A stretch of 64,000 nucleotides of DNA from SIAJ01 sp963773845 (GTDB taxonomy: Bacteria > Planctomycetota > Planctomycetia > Gemmatales > Gemmataceae): NCBI GenBank assembly GCA_963773845.1, contig CAVZCU010000012.1, positions 1 to 64,000 on the forward strand. Direction: 5' to 3'. The notes under the pieces are model-generated. The model was not told the DNA's origin. It did not search any database and saw nothing but the letters and a program-made list of their open reading frames with translations. Positions 8,374 to 16,804 of the stretch are shown here, one piece after another (the first letter of the stretch is position 1; the number at the start of each line of letters is the position of its first letter). The translations under genes and the position numbers were made by a program.

Positions 8374-9537
8374 CTAGCTGAAAAGCGCCATTGTTCGAAA
8401 ACTTGCGCCAAGTACGTCGCCTTTGATGTCCAACCAATTTCCGAGGAGCGTCGCGTATACGCTGCGGAAGTCGGTCGTCATCTTGGGTTCACCCTTTTCC
8501 AAATCGGTTAGGCTGGGCAGGGCGCCAACGACGCCCCCTTTCACCTTCGGGCCGGCCAGGAAGACAACGCCCGCCGTGCCGTGATCGGTGCCCGCGGAGC
8601 CATTTTCCTTGATCGTCCGGCCGAACTCACTGAAGGCCAAAAGCGTCACGCGGTCCGCAAGCTTGGCCGCTTGCAGGTCGGCAAAGAAAGCATTTACGGC
8701 GCCGGCAAACTCAAACAAAAGATTCGAATGAGCAAACTGTTGTGTCGCATGGGTATCGTAACTGCCCTGCGTTGTGTAGAAGACTCGGGTGCCCAGGTCG
8801 GCTTTCATGAGCCGGGCAATGAGTTTGAGTCGATCGCTGAGTCCATTGCTTGGATAATTCGCCGTGTCGAATCCGCGGGTCATCGCCGCCATCTTGTCGG
8901 CGGCGGTCGCGCCGTCCACTTCGTGTCGGCGAACGAAAGCGAGCAAGTCTTGTTGGGCGGCCGGACCAGCCGCATTTTTGACGGTCGCCGCATCCGCGAG
9001 CGTCAGGTCTTCCAATCGCGTCAAAGCGATGGCGGCGCTGCGCCGGCCGCGAAGAGTTCGCGGAACGTCGTTGGTGATCGTGTAGGAATCTTCGCCCGCC
9101 AGATCGAGCGCTCGACCGAGCCACCCGTAACCCTTGAGTTCCTCGGGATCCGTTTTGGCGGTCTGCCAGATCGCCATCGAGTCGAAATGCGAACGATTCG
9201 GATTGGGGTAGCCGACGCCCGGCATCGCCAACAGATGCCCCGCTTTGATGAGCTTGTCCGCCTGCCGGAATGACGGATGCAAACCGAATGTGTCGCTCAA
9301 CTTAACCGTGTCCTTATCGGCAATCTTCAGCTTGGGGCGCAGTTTGGCGTACGTCTCGTTCTTCAGTGGTACGAGCGTATTCAATCCGTCATTTCCGCCG
9401 TCGAGCTGGACGACGACCAGAACGCGCGAGTTCTTATCCCGGCCGGCGGCCCGAGCCGTCTGCGAGATGAACGCGGGAACGGTCGGCGACAGAGCCAGCA
9501 GCGACGACGACTTCAGAAATGATCGACGAGTTAGCAT
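8374..9537 (-). CDS. DUF1501 family protein, Tat-exported
   Basis: 387 residues. Begins with a twin-arginine-type signal (MLTRRSFLKSSSLLALSPTVP). The DUF1501 hallmark segments are present: VVVQLDGGNDGLNTLVP near 41, NPNRSHFDSMAIWQT near 110, GSYDTHATQQ near 255 and FSEFGRT.KENGSAGTDHG near 300. DUF1501 proteins belong to the alkaline-phosphatase/sulfatase-like fold and are exported; their substrate is unknown. GAGGA lies eight bases before the ATG. It follows the DUF1800 gene by 44 bases on the same strand; DUF1800-DUF1501 pairs are a widespread conserved unit, so the two products probably act together outside the cytoplasm. Confidence 0.92.
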   Translation of the reverse strand: MLTRRSFLKSSSLLALSPTVPAFISQTARAAGRDKNSRVLVVVQLDGGNDGLNTLVPLKNETYAKLRPKLKIADKDTVKLSDTFGLHPSFRQADKLIKAGHLLAMPGVGYPNPNRSHFDSMAIWQTAKTDPEELKGYGWLGRALDLAGEDSYTITNDVPRTLRGRRSAAIALTRLEDLTLADAATVKNAAGPAAQQDLLAFVRRHEVDGATAADKMAAMTRGFDTANYPSNGLSDRLKLIARLMKADLGTRVFYTTQGSYDTHATQQFAHSNLLFEFAGAVNAFFADLQAAKLADRVTLLAFSEFGRTIKENGSAGTDHGTAGVVFLAGPKVKGGVVGALPSLTDLEKGEPKMTTDFRSVYATLLGNWLDIKGDVLGASFRTMALFS

Positions 9538-9581
9538 ATGTTGGTCCTCATATTCGGGAGTTTTGCAAGCAATTGAATTCC

Positions 9582-10926
9582 CTACCCCAACTGATACTCA
9601 GGCGCGGACAACAATAGTGTTACCATTTTGCGGTCCATGCCCTTGGTCAATCGGGCGGTCATCGCACTTGTCGGATCGCCGCCCAACAACAGTCGGCAGT
9701 GGAAACCGATCAGCGCATTCGCATCCGTGGGCAAGCGGTACTTCTTCGGCAACTCGGCCGAATCATAGGCTCGTGATCGGCCAGCATTCGTTCCATCGAC
9801 CAGGGCCGCGACGAAGTTGGCCCGCATGATCATCGATCGCGCACTAATCCAGGCTCGACCGCCGTTCCAACCGCCCACATTTGGCGGCTCGAAAAGGTCC
9901 TGACCCATTCGCCCGCACCAATCGGCCAGGGCCAGCGTGCTCGGCGCCGGATCAAACATTTCCAAAGCCCGGGCAGCGCCGACAACGATCTCCGCCGGAT
10001 CTTTGATCCGCGTCCCGATATTGCCGTCCGCGAAGAACGCCTTCGATCTCAAGATCGTGGATACGGCCCAACCGATATCGAGACTTCGGTCGATCAATCC
10101 TTCGGCCAACGAGGACATCGCCTGCTTTGAAATGGCGCGCTCGCCGAAGAATGTATCGCACAATCGCCAGGCCAGGCGCTGCGCGGTCGCGGGGCTTTCG
10201 ACCAGCACCTTGACCAGGTCGCTCCCCTTCCAGGCGCCCTTCTTGCCCAGGACGGTCTTTTCTCCCGTGTCGTGCCGAGCGTCGACCTCGGCGAATTTAC
10301 CATCCTCGATGCTCCAGCCCGTCAGGCATCGGGCAGCCTCTTTCACATCCTTCTCGCTGTAATTGCCGACGCCGAGCGTAAATAATTCCATCAATTCCCG
10401 GCCGAGATTCTCGTTGGCGTGGCCCTTGCGATTGGACGGAGCATCCAGGTAAATCAACAAGGCCGGCTCGCGGACGGAGGCATTCAACAGTTCGCCAAAA
10501 GTCGATCGCCCGAGCTTGCGAAAAGTCTCGTTCTGCCGGCGCATCGAGCGCCAGGTCCTGCACCTTGGCGATGCTGGTCGCGAAGTGGTTATGCCACATC
10601 AGCGTCAGTTTTTCGCCGAGGGAATCCGGCCCGAACAACATTCGATAGAACCACCACGCTTTCAGACGGCCGGATTCATTCGACGCCACCGCGGCATCGG
10701 CGAGCAAATTGGCCGTGGCGTCGAATTCGGACGGCGAATGCATCGACGATTTGCCCGCCAGAATGCGATCAATGCACTTATCGGGCCCGTCGTCGACGTC
10801 GCGCTGAATCTCGTCCCAAGCGCCGGCAAAGCCCGCCCGATGATGCAAATGGACGACCCGCCGTAGGTTCCAAGGGGCTTTCTCAGTGGGGCGGTAGGCT
10901 TCCCAAACGCGATCGAGGGTCTTCAT
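9582..10926 (-). CDS. DUF1800 family protein (frameshifted)
   Basis: About 447 residues with one extra base near 10543. Before the break: RVVHLHHRAGFAGAWDEI and KLTLMWHNHFATSIAKVQD. After it: MRRQNETFRKLGRSTFGELL, GHANENLGRELMELFTLGVG, EAARCLTGWS and the C-terminal FEPPNVGGWNGGRAW, all standard DUF1800 landmarks in the right order. GGAGGGA six bases before the ATG fixes the start. Partner of the DUF1501 gene downstream; role unknown, probably extracytoplasmic. Correct frames on both sides show no stops, so the interruption is probably a reading error. Confidence 0.9.
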
Positions 10927-11085
10927 CGCACTTCCCTCCGAGTCTTTTCAATAAGTGGCCGCTCACTGCGAATCCGTCGTCATGCTGGCGGGACCATCCA
11001 AAGCGGAGCGATTCACGGAGACCAGACCCGTGAGTCACCCCCGAATCCACCACAATGGCACAGCGCGGCCGAGCCGCCGTTTTAC

Positions 11086-11247
11086 CCTCCCCCCGGCTTT
11101 GCGGGGGGAGGGCAGGGGGCGAAGCGCTTCCAGCCCGAGGTTGCAGCGTCCCGACCGAGCCAGGTCTTCCCCCCACCCTGCCCTCCCCCCGCAAAGCCGG
11201 GGGGAGGGAAAGACAGGGGGCCTCCCCCCGCAAAGCCGGGGGGAAGG
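11086..11247. repeat. Three GC-rich palindromes (CCCTCCCCCC-GGCTTTGC-GGGGGGAGGG)
   Basis: Copies at 11086-11113, 11181-11208 (reverse orientation) and 11221-11247 (reverse, slightly diverged). Each can fold into a stem of ten G:C pairs with an AAAGC-type loop. They occupy most of the 535-base gap 10927-11461 between the DUF1800 gene and the first sigma-fusion gene, in which I see no gene. Confidence 0.85.
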
Positions 11248-11287
11248 AAATTCTTCGCGCGCGACGAAGAAGTGGAAACGTTAGTAG

Positions 11288-11370
11288 TACAAAGGTCACT
11301 CAAAGTCACGAAGAGAACCAACCTCTGCCTTCTTTGTGTCTTTGTGCGATCTTGGTGCCCTTGTGGTGGG
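11288..11370. repeat. CACAAAG-type inverted repeat element, copy 1 (diverged)
   Basis: Left arm with CAAAG spaced repeats (11289-11313) and right arm TTCTTTGTGTCTTTGTGCGA... (11330-11370) are partly complementary. The same family appears at 24633-24748 and 29816-29914, where it is better conserved. Non-coding. Confidence 0.65.
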
Positions 11371-11461
11371 TTCGGGACCGCTCTCGCTACTGATCTCACA
11401 CTCAATAGTGGCGCGAACCGGCCCGGGCGACATGCCGCCTTCGCGGAATTCGCGATCCGTC

Positions 11462-14353
11462 CTATTGGTCATTCAGCGTGACCTTGCCCAAATCCTTTGT
11501 CTCACTGGCCTTGACAGTGAAGGCGAGATTGCGATCGGGCGGCGTCAAAAACATCCCGTTGCGCCGCCCGAATACTGAGAATTTTTGACCCGCTACAACG
11601 TCGGGGACCGTGAACTCGCCCCGTTCATTCGTCTCGATCGCGCCCGCGTCGCGTGCATCGCCGTGGAATGCATTATTGACTTCTCCAACGGCACGATCCT
11701 TGAAGCTCACGATGACGGCGACGTGGGGGATCGGTTTCCCCGCGGCATTCACCAAGACGCCCTTGACCGTTGCCGTTGGCTGGAGCTTGGCGACAAACGG
11801 CGATTTTTCGGTGCCCGTGATCGTGACGACTGCTGCCTCATGCCGTTTCAAATCACAGATCGCCACGACACGGGGCTTCTTTCCATCCAAGCCATAGATA
11901 AGACAGGAATCACCATCGCACTTGTTCGGATACATCCAGTTTTGCGATGTCGTCCCGGCAGCGAGCAGATTGTTGGCCGGTTTCCCATCCGCATTTTGGA
12001 CTTTGATCGTAAACGTACTCGCCCGCTTGAGAACGATGTCCAATTTCATCTCTTTTTGCTCGGGCTTGAGCTTGAGCACCTTGCACCATTGCCCTTGCAT
12101 GACCGTCGTCGCGCCGCCCGGCGAATGGAAGCCGCTCAGTTCCTTGCTGAAGTAGTCCGGATAATCCGGATCGGTGCGAAGCTGCTCGTACATGAAGTAC
12201 ACCTTGGCGCCAAGCTTCGCATCGGGCGTTGGGCCTCCCATCAAGAGCACCGGCCCCGGCGGCACCACCGTTCGATAGACGCCATCCTTGTCCGTATTCG
12301 CGAAGTCGTAGCAATCGACGGAGTCGAACTCCGGTTTCTTCACGAATGTGTTGTCGGACAACACGCCGACACAGGCGAATCCGGGGATCGGTTTTCCGGT
12401 CGAGGCATCGAGTACGCGTCCCGTGAGGATGATCCCTTTCCCCACATCGATGTCCGCGACGACCGGTTCGTAAGCCGGTGTGTCCGGGACGGTCACGCTT
12501 CGGCCGATCAGGCCGGCGTTCGGGTCACGATGTACGACAAGTACATACTTGCTGGTCTTGTTGGCGCCATGGATCACAAAGCGACCGGCGGAGTCCGTCG
12601 TCGCAGTGACGTCGGGCAGCCGCTTGGATCGCTGCTCGCGCAACGTGACCTTCACGCCGACGCGCGGCTTGCCCGTCGCGATTTCCTTCACCACCCCGCG
12701 GATCGGCTTTTCGGCTTCCGCGACGATATTCGTCTGCGGTGCATGCAACATCGGGTGATAGCCGAGTTCGGAATAGGGCGAGCGAATCTTCTCCCTCGTC
12801 GCCTTGTTGTACGGCTCCGGATCGAAGCCCGCTCGCGTGACGACCATGACTTCGTCCTCCGCAATTCCCGGCCCGCGTATGTGCAATCTGACGAGTCGCT
12901 CGCTGCCAACGTTGGCAATTGCAAAGCGGCCGTCGTTGTCCGTGCTTGCGGCATAGACGCCGCGCGTTTTCGGCGGCTTCCGATCTTCCCACGACCGAAA
13001 CGACACGGTCCATTTGGAACCGGGTCCGCCGCTGTCCGGCTGGCGCTTTTGCCAAGCCGTCAAAAAACCGTCGATCGAATCGTTGGCATACCCTGAAATA
13101 TGCCGAACGACGATCAACGCGCCGACGACGGGCTTGCCCTGCGTATCGATGACGCGCCCCTTGATCGGTGTGTCCTTTATCAACTTAAAGGTGATCTCCG
13201 CCGGTGTGTTCGTGGCCGGCATCAGGTAGGTGTTCGGCGCCCAACCATCGACGCGCGGAAACAGGTGGGATCCGTGCGGACTATTCATCGGCACGGTCAC
13301 TTGGAATGTGCCATCTGCCGCGGACTTCCCAACGACAGTTGAAACCCCGTCGATCGGCAGGTGCACGATTTCCGCACCGGCGACTGGTTTGCCATTCGGG
13401 TCAACCACTTTGCCCGTGATCGTTCGCTGTGTCGACTTCTTCTCCGCCTTGGCGGCCGGAGGCTTTCGTTCGGCCGGCTTGTCTTCCTTGGCGACCGGAC
13501 TTTTCTCAGCGGGCGGTCCGGCGCTCGTCGTTTTCGGTTCGCCGATTCCAATTGCAATGGCAATGCCAGCGATGGAGGCAACGACGCCCAGCCCAACCTT
13601 CTTGATCACACCATTCACGGCTACCCCCTTTGGCGAGAACCGCAACCGAGCGCGGAATATCGCCCGCAATGGCTGCCCGGATCGCATGAATCAATCGCGA
13701 CGGGGACGCCCCCGCCGGGGAAGTTGCCAGGATAGCCAGCAGCCCGATGCCAACAGTGACGCCTCGCTTCGACAAGGCTACTTGCAAGCGTCGCCTGCCG
13801 CGCTCCAAGTGTCCTTTGAGTGTGGAGGGCGAAAGACCCAGCTGCCGGGCCGCCTCGTCGCGACTCAGTCCTTCGAGGCAACACAACAGCACCGGAGTGC
13901 GATAGCGCTCCGGCAGGCGAGCCAGTTCCTCGTCGAGGATTCTCAGCAACTCCTCGCCGGTGATGTCGGCAAGCGGATTCGGAGTGCCGCGCACGGCGCT
14001 CGGCCCTCGTGCTTCGCTCGTCGCAACCGTGCCGTTCGACAATTGAGTGCAACCTGGCGGGCCGTCGCGTAGAGCCAACTCGCCACCGATACTTGCCACC
14101 GGGCCGACCCCGCCTTGCGAGCGAGCACGAGGAACGTCGCCTGGCAGGCGTCGTCTGCATCGGCGGAGTTGCCCAGAATGCGCCGACAGGCACTCAGAAC
14201 CATTGGGGAATGGCGCTTGACCAGTTCGTCGAATGCATTTTCGTCCTTGCCGCGGGCGAATCGTCGGAGCAGGTCGCGATCGGTCGCGGCATGTGCAATC
14301 GTCGATTGCACCTTCGTCAAGAGCGGCAACAATGTGGTGGATCGGCTGGCCAT
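11462..14353 (-). CDS. ECF sigma factor-TM-carboxypeptidase regulatory-like fusion 1 (two frameshifts)
   Basis: About 963 residues after bridging indels near 13995 and 13628. Residues 25-100: sigma-2 (DRDLLRRFARGKDENAFDEL, DADDACQATFLVLARKAG, WLYATARQVA). Next: sigma-4 (LPERYRTPVLLCCLEGLSRD, then QLGLSPSTLKGHLERGRRRL). Then a conserved hydrophobic linker, one membrane helix (VGLGVVASIAGIAIAIGIG), a Pro/Lys-rich stretch and a large exported part with several carboxypeptidase-regulatory-like beta-sandwiches (ITGKVVDPNGKPVAGAEI, IKGRVIDTQGKPVVGALI, ILTGRVLDASTGKPIPGF, VKGVLVNAAGKPIPHVAV). The second break falls exactly where paralogue 2 reads LAKGVAVNGILKK in frame, which supports one continuous gene. 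It is last in a run of four such genes, 64 bases after its neighbour. Inferred role: membrane-tethered sigma factor responding to an outside signal. Confidence 0.85.
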
Positions 14354-14417
14354 GTCCGCACTCCAATTTCCCGTTCAACCTCCACTCATTGATTTGCGCT
14401 CGCCGACAAATGGCCTG

Positions 14418-16736
14418 CTAATTCGTCAATTTTGTCGGTATCAATTTCACTTCCTGGCTCGACATTTGGTCGCTCGCCTTCGGCCGAATGATCCGGTAGG
14501 CGTTCATGTATTCCGGGTTATACATTCCCCCTTGCCCTGTGGTGCGGAAATGTCCGAACTGCTTGTCGATGATGCCGTCGTCGATCTCCTTCTGGGTCGC
14601 CTTCGCTCGCTCATACGACCCGCCGTAGGCCTGGAAGTGGACCACGCCGGCGCCGGGCATCACGGTGATTTTGTAACGACCTTCCATGTCGGTCTTCGTA
14701 TCGCGGCCGCGATGCCACGGGGCCGGATAATCCGGCGGATCGTAGCCGCCGAAATTGTCGAGCAGATCGTTGATCAGAAGCGGTCGATAGAAGACGCGTG
14801 ATGGCACACCCGCTCCAGTCGCCGCATCGGTTACCCGGCCGGTCAACACAATCCCGCGTGGCAAATTGATGCCGTATTCGATCGGGTCAAAACCGGTCGA
14901 GGTATCGGGAATTTCCACGAATCGCTGCAAGTGCTCGGTGCCTTCATCCGGATCGGCGACGAGGATATAGGCCTTCGCTTTGGCCAATCCACGCAGAGCG
15001 AACTTCCCAGCCGCATCGGTTGTTGCGAATGGTGTCGGCCACGTGTGAAAATGGTACGCGCCAAAGAAAATCTTGCCAATCTTGGCAGCGCCGATGACGC
15101 GCACGCCCGCCAACGGCTTCTTGGTCGCTTCGTCGCGAACGACGCCGATGATCGGCTTGTCGGGATCGACCACCACGTCGAACTTTGGCGGCATGAGTCG
15201 CATCGGTGTCTTGGGGGCGCCGGACGCATCGAATCCGTTGCGAGTGACGACATCGACAAACGTGTCGGCTATTCCATCGCCACTGATCAAGAGCGTGACC
15301 ACACGATCCTTACCGCACCCGTTGAGCCTAAACGTTCCATCTGCGCCCGTCTTCGTACGAATCGCGAGCGCCAGTCCACCGCGATTCCAAATCGAGCGCT
15401 CCAGCTTTCCCGCGACTTCGTCTTGCTCGCTCTTCGATTTCTTCCAGTTCTTGACGAACGCCTCGAATGCCTCCGGCGTACCGGAATGCACATTGTGAAG
15501 AGCGACCGCTGCGCCGGCGACCGGCTTGCCTTGCAGGTCGATGACGCGGCCGGCAATGGGCAGATCGGGCACGAGATGGAACACCGCATCATTACGCGGC
15601 TCGGCAATCCAGTCGAGGCCGAACCCCGGCGCCGTTGCAACAACTTGCCGCGGATTCTGCACCATCCTCGGGTGTGACAACGGAAATGCAAACTTGCCCT
15701 CCGCATTTGATTTCACATCGCCGATGGGTTCAACGATCTCGTCGGCGATGACGGCGAACTGTGCACCGGCGACTGGTTTGCCATCGGGATCACGAACGAC
15801 ACCATTGACCGGTATCGATTGCTCGCGCTTGGCCTTGTCTATCGGCGGATGTGGTTCATCGCGCTTCGCCGACTTCGCAGCTACGGGATTAACGGGCTTC
15901 GGCTGCGCACTGGATGTTCCGGGTTCGCCCAGTCCGAATCCAATCGCCGCGGTTGCGACGCCCAGCACCGTCGCGAGCAACAACTTCTTGAGAATCCCGT
16001 TCACGGCTACCCCCTTTGCCAAGACGGCGACGGTCGGGGGGATATTTCCCGCGACCGTCGCACGAATTGCTTCGATCAATTTCAGCGGAGACGCCCCCGC
16101 CGAGGAGGTAGCCACACAAGCCAATAGACCAGCGCCGAGAGCAACGCCGCGGCGCGTCAACGCAGCGCCGAGCCGCTGCCGTCCGCGTTCGAGTCGGCTC
16201 TTGAGCGCCGCTCGCGAAACGCCGAGCCGCGCTGCCGCTTCGTCGCGCGTGAGCCCTTCGAGATAGCACAAGACCAGCGCCTCGCGATAACACGGCGCCA
16301 GCCGATCGAGTTCTTCGTCTAATAGAAGCAAGAACTCGCGGCCGCTGATTTGATCGAGCGGACTGACCGCTTCGGGAACCGCGGCCCGCCCTTCGCGTCG
16401 AATTCGTCGCTCCGCCGCGACGCGTGCATTTCGTGCCACGCGCCGAGCAGTTGCATAAAGCCAGTTGCCAACCGAGAGTTGCCAGCGCAATGTTTCGGCC
16501 TTCTTTGCCAAAACCAGAAACGTCGCCTGGCAAGCATCCTCCGCGTCCGCCGTGTTGGCCAGTGTCCGTCGACAAACGCCGAGCACCATCGCCGCATGCC
16601 GATGAACAATCGCCGCGAATGCTGCCTGATCGCCATCATCCGTGAATCGCCGCAGCAATTCGCAATCGGACGATTCCGGCTTCTCGACAATCGCCCGGGC
16701 AACCCGGCCAACAATAATCGCGGATCGCTTCGCCAC
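14418..16736 (-). CDS. ECF sigma factor-TM-carboxypeptidase regulatory-like fusion 2 (intact)
   Basis: 772 residues in one open frame, so the fusion architecture is real. Sigma-2 about 24-105 (DCELLRRFTDDGDQAAFAAI, DAEDACQATFLVLAKKAE), sigma-4 about 140-192 (CYREALVLCYLEGLTRDEAA, then RLGVSRAALKSRLERGRQRL), weakly hydrophobic linker 196-215, membrane helix 251-270 (KLLLATVLGVATAAIGFGLG), then a Lys/Pro-rich spacer and four carboxypeptidase-regulatory-like modules beginning near 306 (VNGVVRDPDGKPVAGAQF), 385, 530 and 625. Predicted topology: sigma domains inside, beta-sandwiches outside. No separate anti-sigma gene is nearby. Signal and release mechanism are unknown; proteolytic liberation of the sigma part is one possibility. 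Gaps of 64-77 bases to both paralogues suggest one operon. Confidence 0.92.
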   Translation of the reverse strand: MAKRSAIIVGRVARAIVEKPESSDCELLRRFTDDGDQAAFAAIVHRHAAMVLGVCRRTLANTADAEDACQATFLVLAKKAETLRWQLSVGNWLYATARRVARNARVAAERRIRREGRAAVPEAVSPLDQISGREFLLLLDEELDRLAPCYREALVLCYLEGLTRDEAAARLGVSRAALKSRLERGRQRLGAALTRRGVALGAGLLACVATSSAGASPLKLIEAIRATVAGNIPPTVAVLAKGVAVNGILKKLLLATVLGVATAAIGFGLGEPGTSSAQPKPVNPVAAKSAKRDEPHPPIDKAKREQSIPVNGVVRDPDGKPVAGAQFAVIADEIVEPIGDVKSNAEGKFAFPLSHPRMVQNPRQVVATAPGFGLDWIAEPRNDAVFHLVPDLPIAGRVIDLQGKPVAGAAVALHNVHSGTPEAFEAFVKNWKKSKSEQDEVAGKLERSIWNRGGLALAIRTKTGADGTFRLNGCGKDRVVTLLISGDGIADTFVDVVTRNGFDASGAPKTPMRLMPPKFDVVVDPDKPIIGVVRDEATKKPLAGVRVIGAAKIGKIFFGAYHFHTWPTPFATTDAAGKFALRGLAKAKAYILVADPDEGTEHLQRFVEIPDTSTGFDPIEYGINLPRGIVLTGRVTDAATGAGVPSRVFYRPLLINDLLDNFGGYDPPDYPAPWHRGRDTKTDMEGRYKITVMPGAGVVHFQAYGGSYERAKATQKEIDDGIIDKQFGHFRTTGQGGMYNPEYMNAYRIIRPKASDQMSSQEVKLIPTKLTN

Positions 16737-16804
16737 ACGGAGCCTCCGGCCTGAGTGATGACTTCCGTCAATGACATGTGCGCCGGGGCCGAGTGGGCCT
16801 CAGA

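Noticed and set aside
11585..13096. 503-codon plus-strand frame
   Set aside because: Antisense shadow of sigma fusion 1; the opposite strand has clear domain motifs.
13506..14378. 290-codon minus-strand frame as a complete sigma factor
   Set aside because: Its first 110 codons are out of frame with the sigma-2 region, which lies in the neighbouring frame; it is the middle piece of sigma fusion 1.
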